DNA of 64,000 nucleotides from Phanerodontia chrysosporium (lineage: Eukaryota > Basidiomycota > Agaricomycetes > Polyporales > Phanerochaetaceae). The stretch spans positions 930,001 through 994,000 of the forward strand of contig MJGA01000001.1 of NCBI GenBank assembly GCA_001910725.1, read 5' to 3'. A program made the position numbers and the translations under genes. The notes below the pieces were generated by a model. The model saw only the letters and a list, made by a program, of their open reading frames with translations, was not told the origin of the DNA and did no database searches. Each line of letters begins with the position of its first letter. Within the stretch, counting starts at the first letter, position 1. This document shows, piece after piece, positions 1 through 11,889 of the stretch.

Positions 1-102
1 GATACTAGGGGTAAACTACAAACACGACAGTACACGTAGGGAGGATAGTAGCAAGTAATCGAACCAACATAGAGAATGTAGGGAGTAGGAGCCGATAGCG
101 GC

Positions 103-1959
103 TTAGATAGACGAGACATACAGAATATAGAGTCTAAAGGCTAGATGACCCGGAGAAGGATAGTCCAATATTCCTAAATGCATAGCGTGTCCGCTAGTGA
201 ACTTGTCCCATAGATGGCTGTAGATAGGCGGATTGACGGCGGGCGCCGCGCGAGACAGCGCAGCCTTGCGAATGAACCAGGTCGCAACAGCGATGGCGAG
301 CACACCCAAGATGACACCAATCGCGATGCCAGCCTTGGCGCCGCCCGACAGACCGCCGTTGTTCGTGGCCTGCGCGGTGCCGGGGGTGTTGGAAGACGTG
401 GGCGACGGAGGGGCCGTCGTGGCGGGGCCGCCGCCAAATGGCCAGTAGTCGCCACCCTCAGGCGGAAGGATACACGTGAGACCGTCGGCGTCGCTGATGT
501 TCTGGAAGTCGAACTGGATCGTCGAGCTCTGCACGTCGCTGAGCTGCACGACAAACGGCGCTGGTGACGGTGTCTGGTCTGTCGCGGTGCAGTTCGGACC
601 CCGCGCACCGATGAAGGTGGTGTTGCCCTCCAGGGTGTTGCCTTCGACAGTGAAGTTCACCGCAGAGGACATCGCGATGCCGTATCCGAAAGCGCCGGTG
701 AGCACGTTATTCAGTACGGTGCCCGACGTGCTGACGTTTGTGCCAAACTGGTCGCCAAACCATGTCCGCGGGCCAATAGCTATACCGATTCTGGGTTGGG
801 CCGCGAGTTAATATCGCTAGACAATGATAGACTCGAGGAAGGTTCTTACTTGATGATGACGTCTTCGTCATTAGTGCCTCTAGTTTCATTACCTTCAGGC
901 TTCTCGGTGGAGAAGCCTCCTAAGATCAGGTTATTCCTGACGATAGTGTTGGTATAGTTGCCGTGCCAGGGCAGATAGTCCACCATGTTAATGCCACCGA
1001 GTAGTGTGTGCTAAAGCTGGTGTCAGAACGACAGAATGCTCAGAAGCCCCTGGGCAACGTACGGTCTCAACGAAAATTGTGTTGTTTTCCACAAGTGTCC
1101 CTGGGGATCCAAAGAGTACAATGCCTCCATCCTACAGATATCTGAGCTCGATATCCGAGGCAAGGAAGCGGAAGCACTCACCGTCGGGTTGTTGATAGTA
1201 TTATTCCAGATATAGCTGTTCTGGCAACTCACAGAGATGCCGTCCGCCCATTGCTGAAACGTGTCCGTTCCACAAGGCCCAATGTCGTTGTGACGCACAG
1301 TGACATTGTTGCATGTGAAGGGTCCCTCGGCGATGTGTAGACACGACCAGCTACGTGGGTCGAACGAGTGGACGTACTCGATGAGCTGGTCGCTGTTGCC
1401 GCCGCCCATCTCGATGTTCGCGCCGCCATTGGTCGGCGATGCCCCAAGACGCGTGCCGTTAATCTGGTGCAAGACGGTCAGCCGTGCCCGTCGGCGCGAA
1501 TGCGAGCGTCGGCGCGTACCTGTACGTTCCGTAGACGCACGCCGCCGCAGTTGTTGCACGTTCCGTCGATGGCGGTCGTGTGTCCCTGCCCATTCATGAC
1601 GGGTCCATTGACGACGAGTACAGCGCGGTCATCCCCGCTCGGGTAGCCGACGGTGCTGATCTCCTGGTCTGGCGCGGCGAAGAGGATCGGCGCCTGGATG
1701 ATGTACTGCGTGCTCGGGCAGAGAGGCAGGGTATAGCCAGGCCCGGACGAGTTGAGGAGAGTATTCAGGCGGTCCGTGAGCGTGTTCAATGGGTCGGGAG
1801 GCTCGCAGTCGGCCCGTGCGTCGAGGATGTGGTCATCCCTGCACAGGGAGCGGTATGAAACCTAGCACAGCAATGTGGGCGATCGACGTACCTGACGAAG
1901 AGATCGTGATTGGCAACATGCCGTCTGTGGAGAAGGGAGGACCTGCGATGCCTGAGCAT
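103..1959 (-). CDS. Beta-helix (pectin-lyase-fold) surface protein with C-terminal membrane anchor
   Basis: I read this as an extracellular right-handed beta-helix protein of unknown substrate. The exons read from about 1845 down to 103 and carry many N-glycosylation sites and rung-like stretches such as VRHNDIGPCG, IWNNTINNPT and TIVRNNLILGG. Near residue 400 the helix gives way to a Ser/Thr/Pro/Gly-rich stalk, then a hydrophobic segment (AGIAIGVILGVLAIAVATWF) and a short basic tail, so the protein looks type-I anchored. Introns have good GT-AG ends, and the exons stay in frame. The 5' end is unresolved. The ATG at 1959 joins the body cleanly through a 53-nt intron (1839-1891) but gives no signal peptide. 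An ATG at 1919 starts a hydrophobic stretch that does not join in frame. Pectin lyases are the known relatives of the fold. No catalytic motif was identified, so an enzymatic role is not claimed. Confidence 0.7.
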
Positions 1960-2376
1960 GGTGGGCGGGAGCAAGGCTGGGGTGAGGGAAAAGAACGGGT
2001 GGATTTATGGAGTATGCGAGGTAGGGACCGTGGTGGCCGGCTGGGCCGTCGGAGGCACTGCAGGGAGGCTGGCTGCAGGCAGGAAGCCGTCAGCTGCGGA
2101 GGCTTCAGACCGTGGTGGTGTGGGGACAAGACACAAGCCGTTATCGTTGCAAATTAGGCCGCAGAGGGGCAAACGACAACCGCAGACATGGCCGCTCGAG
2201 CTAAACCAGCGCTCTCACTGTTGGCATCCAACTACTCTGGCATCAGAGCTAGCTGACCCTTGTCTGATTCTCAATCTGCCAGGCTACCACTCGCGCTCTC
2301 GAATCCCTACGGCGGGCGCAACTTTTCGTTGAAAATCATGCCAAGTGCCAAGACACCGCGTGCTACTCCTTGGCCT
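1960..2376. other. Intergenic: promoter side of the beta-helix gene and 3' side of the thioredoxin-like gene
   Basis: No conserved coding sequence is seen. A TATA-like CATAAATC on the minus strand lies near 2000-2010, about 45 nt upstream of the ATG at 1959, which favours that start region. Confidence 0.4.
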
Positions 2377-3232
2377 TCACTGCACCTTCTTCCCGAGCCA
2401 TTCCAGCCACTCCTTCTCTCCCCAAGAGCTCGATACTTCGGGTGCAGCAACTCCGTCAAAGAGAACCGTTGGTGAGACATGGACGCTATTTTGGCGGCTG
2501 AAGCGCACTACAAAGCAGGGGATGGAATGCACGTTAGCGAATTCGTCCCACTCTAGGGGTCTGAGGGCCCCAACTGACCTGTGTACTTGAGGTCATTCGT
2601 CACTGCAACACCATAATTGGGCTGGGCTTCGCTGTTGGTGAGGAGGTCAAGGAAGGCCTGACGCTTCCCTTCGCCGATAAACTGGACCGCCAGATCCGCT
2701 ATTTTGTGGCGCACTTGGCGGGGAGTCATATCCGCTGCAGGCAAGTCATGGTACTCCTTGTGATGTGCCCAAACCTAAGTACACTATTTTCAGCACGTCT
2801 TCGACACCCACGAGGAAAGCCTTACGGCGAGAGAAAATGGCCAGAACTGCTCAGGTGCGACACGCACCATCTGGACAAGGTTTCCATGTCAGCCGGGCAG
2901 TCTCGACGACAGAAAACCTCGAGCATACCGCGAGGCCTGCCTCATGGAGGAGAATGGAGGTGCCGTGCCACGGCTGGACTTGGTTTCGGAATATAACCTT
3001 CACCTTTCCGGCGTACTTTCCGTTCCCGTTCGGATCGAACAGGGGCTTGAGTACGTTCTCGATGGCATTGCCAAGCTTCGTGCTGTAGGAACAGACGTAA
3101 TCAACTGCGCAATGTGAGCCAAGAGGACGGATCAGAGTGCCAGCTTTGAAACCCACGAAAACAGTCGAGCGTATGGGGCGCGTCGGGGTGGCCGACAATG
3201 ATGAGCGGGCGGAGACTGGGTTGCAACGCCAT
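2377..3232 (-). CDS. Thioredoxin-fold (DSBA-like) protein, copy 1, CXXS type
   Basis: This is a small cytosolic-looking thioredoxin-fold protein of about 200 residues, with no signal peptide. It starts MALQPSLRPLII at 3232 and ends GEKEWLEWLGKKVQ at 2379. The active-site loop reads LDYVCSYS, a CXXS rather than CXXC motif. The downstream block VKVIFRNQVQPWH and the C-terminal HVSPTVLFDG (with the cis-proline region) fit the Thioredoxin_4/DSBA-like fold. There are five exons, and each intron sits at the same codon as in the second copy at 11063-11889. The two proteins are close paralogs in opposite orientation about 8 kb apart. A single cysteine in the motif suggests glutathionylation/monothiol chemistry or a non-redox role, which is inference. 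The substrate is unknown. Confidence 0.85.
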
Positions 3233-3465
3233 CTTGCGTCGCCCTTCTGCTCAGCCCTTGCGGCCTTATATACGTTCCAGGGGCTTTCACGATCGCCCCG
3301 TTCATTATGTGCGCTGTTCCAAGTCTGTCCTGCTGAAACTGGGCCTGCAAACCGACCGATATCCGAGGCGCGACCGTGACGCGTCTTGCCGCCGCCAGTC
3401 ACGTGCCACACGTAGCCGACCTCGTCCTCGGAGCGCGGCCGCTCGACAGTCCTGCCCAATGCACT
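3233..3465. promoter_or_regulatory. Divergent promoter, thioredoxin-like copy 1 / CSN12-like gene
   Basis: The 233 bp between two head-to-head start codons must hold both promoters. A clear TATA element faces the minus-strand gene. No comparable element faces the plus-strand gene. Confidence 0.6.
3266..3272 (-). promoter_or_regulatory. TATA box of thioredoxin-like copy 1
   Basis: TATATAA on the minus strand, 34-40 nt upstream of the ATG at 3232. The paralog at 11063 has a TATA-like CATAAAG at nearly the same distance, so the short leader seems conserved in both copies. Confidence 0.55.
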
Positions 3466-5179
3466 ATGCAGCTAAACTTCACGTCATTCCTCGCCCACCT
3501 ATCCGCTGCACTTACGAACCGGAATGGTCTTGAGCTGGCATATCTCCTGAGCCCGCGCGAAGAACATGGCAAATCCATCCTCAAGGAGTTCCGCAACCCG
3601 ACGGTGAGTTGCAGTCCTGTATGAACACAGCTCCAGGTTTCCGACATGGCAGGACAGCCGCAATCAATGCTGCCCTACAAAGGTGGCATGGATGCGCCCT
3701 GGGACGAAATTGCTATCCAATACGTCTTGGTGGTCAACCACATAGCGAGAAACAGGCCAATCGAGGCCTTCAAAGAGGAGTGTACTCTCGTCTCGTGAGT
3801 GGACCTTCATATCGTCCTCGCACACCCTCTCATGCTTGTCCTTCCAAAGACTATTCTCCCGCTACTTTGTTACGGATACAGGCTGGACTCTCCCAGCTCT
3901 GTTCTCCATCCTCCGAGACCTTCGAGACTTGGCGTGTGACGTGAGTGGCCCTCGTGCTGCCATAGATGAACGTCTGTCTCAGAAGCATCCACCAGGCAGA
4001 CTTGCAAGCAGTGCAGAATGGTCAAGGTGGTACCGCACACATGGAGGAGACAGCGCGTATTATCAGCAGGGCCTTCTCCAACTGCGTGACAGACCGGTAC
4101 GTCTATCACCAACTCCTGTCATCATAGCACACAGTTGACCTTGATACCAAGGTCGTCCCCCTACGCAGAATCTCGCAAATGGGGTGTGTACTACGTAGTG
4201 GGACTCATTCTGAAGAGCTACTTCCGCGTACGCCCATCTCATTTGAATTTCGAAAGTCTTCTCACGAAATACGTTTCACAGATCAAGCGCATATCGCTAG
4301 CGAAGAATATTCTGCGTGCCATAGATGCCAATCCAGACATTCCCCCGTTGTCCGCGTATCCGCGGTCGCATCAAGTAAGCATGTCTGCTATTTGGATTTA
4401 GCCACGTCGTCTCACCTACTTCTACAGGTTACCTACAGATACTACATTGGCATGCTTGGCTTCCTAAATGAAGACTTCGTAAAGGTATCAAGTCTCTGGC
4501 ATCCGGCCCCACTACGTGCTGAACCACGCATAGTCTGAGCAGGAACTGACGCTCGCATTCTACAACTGCCACTTGGAAGCACGGCGCAACCAAGAGTAAG
4601 TGCTCCTGCCTAGTCTCCTATAGCGTTGCTCATACACAGCCTAGACGCATCCTGACATACCTAATCCCACTACGGATATTGCGAGGACATTTGCCATCTC
4701 GAGAGCTACTCGACCGCTTTCCTGTACTCGACGATCTCTACTCGCCCTTCATAGTGGCGATACGGAAGGGCGACATCGCCTCCTACGACGCGGCCCTTGA
4801 ACATATGGAGAATCGTCTTATCCAGCTGAACGTGCTCTTGACGATCGAAAAAGCGCGGGAGCTGTGCATTCGGAGTCTTTTCCGTAAAGTGTAAGCAGTG
4901 ACCCCTCTCAATAGGCTCAACTCGCGCCTGACCCGCACGATACACAGCTGGGCAGTGCTGGGCAAGGCGACCCGCATTTCGATCTCCGATTTTCACACGG
5001 CGTTGAAGCTGTCGGGCACTGATGTGCCTGTCGAGGAGGCGGAATGCCTCGTCGCGAACATGATCTACAAGGGCCTCATGCGGGGCTACATCTCGCATGA
5101 GAAGCAGACGGTCGTGGTCGCGAACACAAACGCGTTCCCTAGGGTAGCAGAGCGTCCGTCACCATATGCGATACTATAA
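3466..5179 (+). CDS. CSN12: PCI-domain protein, CSN12 / THP1 (PCID2) family
   Basis: Members of this family bind the COP9 signalosome (Csn12) or the TREX-2 mRNA-export complex (Thp1/PCID2). The roughly 440-residue product starts MQLNFTSFLAHLS at 3466. The helical-repeat part includes WGVYYVVGLILKSYFR and KNILRAIDANPDIP, followed by YPRSHQVTYRYYIGMLGFL. The winged-helix part ends with EEAECLVANMIYKGLMRGYI and SHEKQTVVVANTNAFP, the signature C-terminal block of the family. It is split by about eight introns. One of these, 4228-4281 inside SYFR/IKRIS, is in frame without a stop and could be misread as coding. The gene is divergent from the thioredoxin-like gene. CSN12 is preferred because of the NPDIP block; a TREX-2 role is equally possible from sequence alone. 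Confidence 0.87.
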
Positions 5180-5475
5180 CAACACCGCGTTTTGTACCTG
5201 TACCCATTCCAATTGTCGTCGCTGTCTGCATCGTACTTCGGTGAGTGGCTGTCCATTTTGCACCATCTCGACGTCGTCAGAAGATTAGTGCGATAACGTT
5301 CAGTAGTGCCACACGGCCTCAGCACTCACCCTGGCTATAGACAACGTAAGCGCTTTGTCCCGGTGAGGCACTGTTTGCACGCCTTGAACTCTTTTACATA
5401 AATAGAGGCTTACTGGACTATTGCATGGTCCTGGACACACTCACTTTACCACTTACTGCTAGACTGCCCCACGAC

Positions 5476-6706
5476 ATGAACCCCTTCGCCGACGACGCAG
5501 ATCACAAGACAACCTCTGGCACAGACAGGCAAAGCTTACTATCAGCCACCGACGGGCCTTTGAGTGCCTCATCTAGTTGGCGGCACTCATCACACTCTGG
5601 ACGGGACGGCCGTAATAGTCCCTTACAGTCGACCTACGAGATGGCGAGCTCCAAGGAAGAGGACGCTAAACGTGACCGCCAGAGCGTTGTCTCTGAAGCG
5701 CCACCGCCGTACTTCCCGCCAGAGAGCAAGTCCAATCATACGTCAGCTGAGGACCCGCTTCAGCTGCTCCGGAACTTCAATACCGTGATCGTGCTCGACG
5801 ACTCATCGTCCATGTCGGCGAGCTTCTATCAGCTTCCCGGCTCGTACGAGAAAATCACGCTTTGGAAAGAGGTACTTCCCTAGTGGTGCTATTGTGAAGG
5901 TGTGGCGCTCCTGCTCACGCGATGTATAGGCTAAGAACGCGCTTGTCAACCTCGCGGTCAAGGCTGCGGAATATGACGAAGATGGCATAGATATCCATTT
6001 CCTGAATAACACCAAAGTCGGCCTCAACCTGAAAGTGAGCTTCCCGTTTTCTCGAGTTTCAAGCTGGTAGAGCTAAGTGATACCTGCAGACACGGGAGGA
6101 GGTCGAAAAGACCTTCGAGGGAGTGAACACGCAAAATGGTACTCCCATCGCTGCGCGTCTTGATACTGTCATCAGGGAGTACATGGAAGAGTATGCCAAG
6201 TGGCAGAAACCCAGCACCAACTTTTTTGGGAAGAAGAAAGCGAAGAAGCCCCTCAAGAAACTCAACGTCCTGGTCATCACGGACGGCTACCCCAGTGGGC
6301 ACCTTCCGTCCTTACATACGACGCGAGGGACTGACCAGCACTTTCAGCGGACGAGCCGAAGCAGGTCATCGCAGACCTCGTGCGAGACATGGAGCGGCTC
6401 GGGATGGAGTACAACCGCGTCGGCATCCAGTTCGTGCAGATCGGCAACAGCAGCAGCGCACGGCGCTACCTCGAGGAGCTCGACGGCGACACGCGCGATG
6501 ACAGCGCGCTCCGCGACATTGTCGACACGACACAGTACGCTGCGGGCCCGCTTGACGCGAGTCCTGAGACGATCGTCAAGATCCTCCTTGGCGGCATCCA
6601 CCGCAGAATCGACAGTCAAGGCGCGCACGCTGTGATGCCCGAGAGTAAGGACGTCGACCGGAAGTTTGAGGGCCACAGGAGGACTTGGTTTGGTACAAAT
6701 AAATGA
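5476..6706 (+). CDS. von Willebrand factor A (VWA) domain protein
   Basis: The product is about 350 residues with a single VWA domain. The first ~100 residues are Ser/Pro-rich and disordered (starting MNPFADDADHKTTSG, and including PPPYFPPES). The VWA domain begins NTVIVLDDSSSMSAS, where DxSxS forms the metal-ion (MIDAS) site. A later strand, KLNVLVITDGYP, supplies the usual second loop, followed by GIQFVQIGNSSSARRYL. The end RKFEGHRRTWFG is a short basic tail. Four exons have clean junctions. An in-frame ATG at 5425 could add 17 residues; 5476 is preferred because the conserved N-terminus begins there. Such proteins are common in basidiomycetes, and no specific partner is known to me. The 3' end faces GCP5, with only 70 bp between stop codons. 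Confidence 0.85.
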
Positions 6707-6775
6707 GCACTCCGATTTCTGATCTTGCCCAGACATCGGTGCATCTGTATTATCTGGGCTATCACGAGCATGTAA

Positions 6776-9700
6776 TCAAAGATCCCAATCCTCGAGTGCA
6801 AACGCAAACACATCAAACACTGCTGCTGCCTCGTCCGCACCACCTGCGAGACCCTCCACGCCTCTCCTCACGAAACGAACTAGCGCATCCAACTCCGACG
6901 CCATCTTGTCGAGACGCACGACGAACGTCTCCTCCTCAAATGAGATGTTCGAAGCGTGCGAATACTCGGGCTCGGCGTCGGGCTCGTCCTCCGACGAGCT
7001 CGACTCACTGTGTGCGGGCGGCAGCGAGAAGCCGATGACGTTCTTGCGCTGCCGCTTGAGCCGGCGTGAGCGGTGTGCCTTCAGCGGGGCGACGGTCTGC
7101 CGCGAGACGTCGTGCGTGCTGCTCGCGCCGACGTACGCGACGAAGCAGTCGCTGAAGTGGAGCGCCATATCGAGGATGGACAGGATCGCGCGGTAGAGGG
7201 AGGCCGTCTGCAGCTTTTATCAGCATGTGGGCTCAAGCGTAGACTCTGAGCTTGCCTTTGTGTGCAAGAAACATCGAGCTTCAAGTTTTCGCAAACTAGA
7301 GATGCGATCAATACATTGTGGTTTGTGAAAGCGTGTCTGACGTACTGATCCTCATGCAAATCGACCATTTCATCGAGGGACGAGGCCTTGCGAAGCGCCT
7401 CATGCAGTGCCAACACTTGCGTGTGGAACACATTCGTGCAGATGAAGTTGAGCAACGCGCTGAATGGCCTGGTAAACGTCGTCCAGCGCTGTCATCAAAC
7501 TAGGAGTACTCACTTCACAAACCACGACAGCTTTCCCCTCATGGCGTAGAACATCTTCATCTCGACATTCGCTTTGCCTACCCACTTGTGCCTCACCAGG
7601 ATTCTCTCGAGCGCGTGCTTCGCCCTCCTGATCTGCATCACAAACACGAACAGCGTGGAATATGCCTGCAGTGCGCGGGGCCCCATATGTACGTGAGCGG
7701 GAACGGCACAGCATACTCGACGGATAGACCCTCGAACACGCGCACGCTGCGCGCCGCCGCGGTGCCGTCGCGGTGACCGCGGTACGAGAAGCGCACGAGC
7801 GACGCGTCGAGCCAGCCGCTCGCGCCGACGACGTCGCCGAAGGCCGTGTTGAGGAAGTGGAAGTCTGTCCACTGCTTCCCGGCGTCCATCTATATCACAA
7901 CGTCAGCGCGCAGAACGAGAGCGAGGGAGCAATGGTAGAAGAAAAAACGTACGCGTGTGAACAGCAAGTCGAGGAAGCCCGCCATGACATCGCCCCGGCG
8001 CATCAGATACAGCTCCTCGATCGCCTGGAGGTGCGTCCACAGCTCGCACTCGTCAACGAGCACCCTCGTGAGCGTCTGCTTCGCGTGCGCGCACGGGCCG
8101 ACGAGCTCGTCGTACACGAGTCGCGCAAAATCATCTACCGACATGCGTGCCGCGGGGCCCCCGCGCCCGTCGGTGCCGCGCTCGTGCCGCGCGCTCTCGA
8201 GGAGCGTCCGCAGGCTGCGCCAGCCGCCGAGCCAGCGGTGTGCGCCGTCGCGCGCGGCGAGCGGGAGGCCGAGCGCGTGGAGGAGCCCCGCGGCCTTGCC
8301 CGCCGCGAGGACGTGCGGCGCGGCGTGCTGGAGGAAACGCGGGACGGACGACGCGCGCGAGGCGCCGCCGCCGTCCTCACCGTCCCCGTCGCGCAGGACG
8401 AACGCGTCCGCCCAGAAGTCCGGGTCGAGCAGCGCGAGCTCGTTGTCCTCGACGAAGAACTCGTCGCTGAGCCGCGCGGCGTCGTGTGGGCCGAGCGGCG
8501 CCGCGGGCGTGTCGCGCATGGGCGTGCCGTCGCGCAGCCAGCGGCGCACCATCGCCCAGAGCGGCTCGGCGCTGTCGGCGAACACGGCGAGGAGCGCGTC
8601 GGCGGTGACGTCGTCGCCCATCGAGGCGTGGTCGTGCACGCGCTGCAGCAGCGCGTCGAGGAGCAGCGTGCTGAGCGCCGCGGGCGGCAGGCGTTTGGGC
8701 AGATCCGGGAATGTCCAGATTGCCTGGACTAGTTCGGGGGAATGGGTCGCACGCTGGACGACTTGGCGGAGCAGTTGTAGGAGGACGTCGAATATCTCGG
8801 AGAAAGTGCCAACCAAGGACGTTTCGAGTTCGAGGAGGCTGATTATGCGTGGTGGGCCAAGTCCAGCCCTTGCCATGCAAATTTCCTCTTCCTTTGTGGC
8901 ACACCAGCGGTCAAATGAGCGAACGAGTCCGTCCACGGCTTCAGAAAAGGCCTCGAAACATCGGGTACTTCGGAGTCCATGCGTAAATGAATATCTCGAA
9001 GGTCCCGCAAAATCGCCCTTGAATGCTTGCTTCGACATTGCAGTGACGAAAGAACGAAGATGTTGAACAGTTGTCGCGGTCTTTGCAAACGACATTATGA
9101 TTGACTCTTGTGCTAAAGGCGTCAGGTGCCGTAGGTAAGGAGCCATAGCATCTGGCTGACGTCCGTTATTCCGGTGAGAACGATAGATGGAGTTCAATGC
9201 TGCTCACCATGAACTTCCACTGGTCGCTCCCGCTGCTCACCCATGTCATCATCAGGTTATGTCTTCCCTGAAGTCCCATGAGCACTTCACGGACGGCATC
9301 ATGTTCGTCGATATATTTCCGCTGTGCCCTCATTAGTACCTCCACTTTCGCGGCAAGCTGGCGGACCGACCTTTGCTGTAAGACTGCTGCTGCTGGCCAC
9401 ACGCTGAAATGCAGCGTCTATAAAGACGACAAGTCAGATGTGACATGGGTACAAAAATGATCTGTGCTTACTGAGCGTGGACGGGTCGCCGATGTCAAAC
9501 GGCCTATCGTTGCGGGTGCCATCTCTCCAGTCCGATCGCCAGTATTGTAGCGCCTGCAGGCTTTCGACCTCATCGCGATGGCTATACAAAGCAATCTGTC
9601 TCGAGAACTGTTCCGCGACCGCCTCAGCTGCAGCGTCCTGCGGTGGGGGCGTCGAAAGCGGGGAATCGGCATCCGAGGCAGTGTCCCAACGCGACAAGTC

Positions 9701-10681
9701 ATCCTCCTCGTCGAATTCGTCCTCATCCTCCAGAGGCGATAGTGACGGAGACGAGTCGCTGTCAATTTCTGTGTTTCCCTCGTCGCCGCGTATAGCCCCG
9801 GGAGGAAGGCCGTACGCGCCCTCCCAGTGCTGGCCCTCGAATGGCTCTTCGGCCAGGATGTCCGCCCAGGTCAGGCTCGATTTGGCCTTTCCGGGATTCC
9901 TGACCAGGTCCATGTAGTGTTCGGCATAGTGAAGCGTGCTCGAGTCCGGGGGTCGCGACAAGGTGAGCTACAGCGCATGTCAAGCGATAGCTCTGACATG
10001 GCCTCGAGCTGACTTACTAGAAAATGTAGATGGCTAGGAAGACGTGAAGCCTACAATGGATAGCATTTAGAAAGTGAGGTCTGCACATTTCTAGCATTCG
10101 TTTACCAGAATCTCTGCGTCAAGGTCTGATTCACGGGATGCAAGGGTCTTGAACTGGTGGTGAGCATGCTGCAAAGCATCCGCAAACGTATCCTGGGACT
10201 TGATTCGCGCTTTCTGGATGTGCCTGTCTTCTATGAGCGCGTCGAATGTACTAGGGTCCCTCTGCCCTTACCCTTGTATCTGGCGGTCAACTGCAGCACC
10301 ATCGACGCTACCTGTTGGTCGCACTGTCTGGTCTAGGCTGCGTGATACAAGGTCGAACGCGTCCTGAAACGCATCCTCGTCATTGTCCGGAGTCAGTCCA
10401 GTGAGGTTGGTGACCAAGGCTTGGTACAAAGGGTTGAGCCGAGTCGACTGCCTGGTATTTGGCCGCAAGGACACGCGGGACTGGGGGCGATATGTGGCAC
10501 GCGACTCTGCTCTGGCGGATGCCGACTGCCTTACTGAGCCCGCACTAGAGGAAGGTCGGACAGCCGACGCGGATGCGCTGGATGGCGGGCGGGTGGACGC
10601 GCTGGACGAGGGCCTCATGAAAGGGCTGGAGCCGCCTGGCGGTACAGAGGCCGTCGACGCGGGCCTACGGGAGGGATGCAT
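6776..10681 (-). CDS. GCP5: Gamma-tubulin complex component 5 (GCP5 / Mod21)
   Basis: This is a non-core subunit of the gamma-tubulin ring complex, acting in microtubule nucleation at spindle pole bodies and cytoplasmic sites. The ~1,000-residue product starts MHPSRRPASTASVPPGG with a Ser/Arg/Pro-rich disordered head. A block typical of the GCP5/Mod21 N-terminal region follows: SLTWADILAEEPFEGQHWEG. The GRIP1-like part contains LYLMRRGDVMAGFLDLLF. The GRIP2-like part contains QIRRAKHALERILV and MKMFYAMRGKLSWFV, the hallmark of GCP proteins. The C-terminus has an acidic insert before ALEDWDL. A donor/acceptor pair upstream of 10681 (about 10690-10735) suggests a 5'UTR intron. GCP4 and GCP6 are alternatives, but the EEPFEGQHWEG block favours GCP5. 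The frame is intact through the 1.3-kb central exon. Confidence 0.82.
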
Positions 10682-11062
10682 CTCATTGGCCGACTGCAGT
10701 TCGCATGCAAGTCGAGGAGAGTGTGTCAAGACTCACGACGCTGAGGACAAGTTGCGCAATGAAATTAGCGCGTAGCGCCGCCTCCCGTGGCACGCGTCCC
10801 CGCTCGCCTTTGCAACGTCCAAGATGCCAGACGATGCCAGAGACAACGCAGACACTGAGTAGCGTATGAAGATCGCCCGCGTATAACGAGGCAGAGCGAG
10901 CGTCGACACGGCGTAGGATGGTGCGGCCATGACGCGTATCAAGCGCCTTGCGTCACGAAACGAGAGCAGCTCGCAGAGCACGCCGACGCTGACTATCACC
11001 GCTCGACGCCGGAGCCCATAAAGCCAGCGCGGACAGCAGCCAACCTCTCCTCTCACACCGCC
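10682..11062. promoter_or_regulatory. Divergent promoter, GCP5 / thioredoxin-like copy 2
   Basis: The 381 bp between head-to-head genes. The GCP5 side contains a probable 5'UTR intron (GTGAGT near 10735 to CAG near 10697, minus strand). The plus side carries a TATA-like element at 11017. Confidence 0.5.
11017..11023 (+). promoter_or_regulatory. TATA-like element of thioredoxin-like copy 2
   Basis: CATAAAG about 40 nt upstream of the ATG at 11063. It mirrors the spacing of the TATA box in copy 1. Confidence 0.4.
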
Positions 11063-11889
11063 ATGGCCCTCCAACCCAGCCTCCGCCCGCTCATCATCGC
11101 AGGCTCGCCCGCCGCCCCCCAGACCCTCGAGGTCTTCCGTACGTGCCCCCGCGCTGCCCTCGCCGCCCCGCCACTCACGCCCCGCACCCCACAGTCGACT
11201 ACGTCTGCCCGTTCAGCGCAAAGCTCGCGCGCGCCATCGACAGCGTGCTCGTCCCGCTCTTCGCGCCCGGCGGCCAGTACGACGGCAAGGTCAAGGTCAT
11301 CTTCCGCAACCAGGTCCAGCCCTGGCACGCCTCCTCTACTTTTGTGCACGAGGCCGGCCTCGCGGTGCGTCCGCCCTCTCGTGCGGCTCGGAGTGTGCTG
11401 ACAGGCCCGCCAGGTCGCGCGCGTCGCGCCGGACAAGTTCTGGCCGTTCTCCCTCGCGGTGCGTACGCCCCTTTGCCGCACCGCCGCACCGTCCTGACGC
11501 CCCCTGGCCCAGCTGTTCAAGCACCAGGAAGAATACTTTGACATCCCCACCTCCACGCTGACGCCCCTTCAGATCCGCGAGAAGCTCGCGGCGCTCGCCG
11601 CGAGTGTCATCGGCGAGGACAAGAAGGGGTCTTTCGCCGACGTCCTCACCCTCAAGTCTACGCCGAACGGAGGTGTAGACGTCACGGATGACCTCAAGTA
11701 CACCGGTGAGTTTTCCACACCTCGAGAAGCCGGAGCTAGAGCTGACGCCACGCTGCAGTCAAGTTCAGCAGGCAGAACGGCATCCACGTCTCACCGACCG
11801 TGCTGTTCGACGGCCTCATCGCGAACGAGATCTCGAGCTCCTGGGGAGAGAAGGAGTGGACCGAGTGGCTTGCGAAGAAGATCGTCTGA
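11063..11889 (+). CDS. Thioredoxin-fold (DSBA-like) protein, copy 2, CXXS type
   Basis: The product is about 204 residues in five exons. It begins MALQPSLRPLIIAGSP, nearly identical to copy 1. The active-site loop is LDYVCPFS (CXXS), followed by VKVIFRNQVQPWH, FKHQEEYFDIPTS, and the C-terminal HVSPTVLFDGLIAN and GEKEWTEWLAKKIV. Together these fit the Thioredoxin_4 (DSBA-like) fold. There is no signal peptide, so it is probably cytosolic. Both genes keep the same introns, so the duplication happened at DNA level rather than by retrotransposition. Copy 1 has diverged more (VWAHHKEYHDLP against FKHQEEYFDIP), which suggests copy 2 keeps the ancestral role. The function is unknown; a glutathione-transferase-like or oxidoreductase role is possible. 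It is convergent with TRA1 (gap 266 bp). Confidence 0.87.

Noticed and set aside
4228..4281. Extra 18 residues in the CSN12-like protein between SYFR and IKRISLAKN
   Set aside because: The segment has GTACGC...CAG ends and a typical intron length; family members run straight from YFR to the next block.
7773..8732. 319-codon plus-strand open frame inside GCP5
   Set aside because: It is antisense to the intact 435-codon GCP5 exon, is Arg/Ala/Glu-rich from G+C bias and has no recognisable motif.
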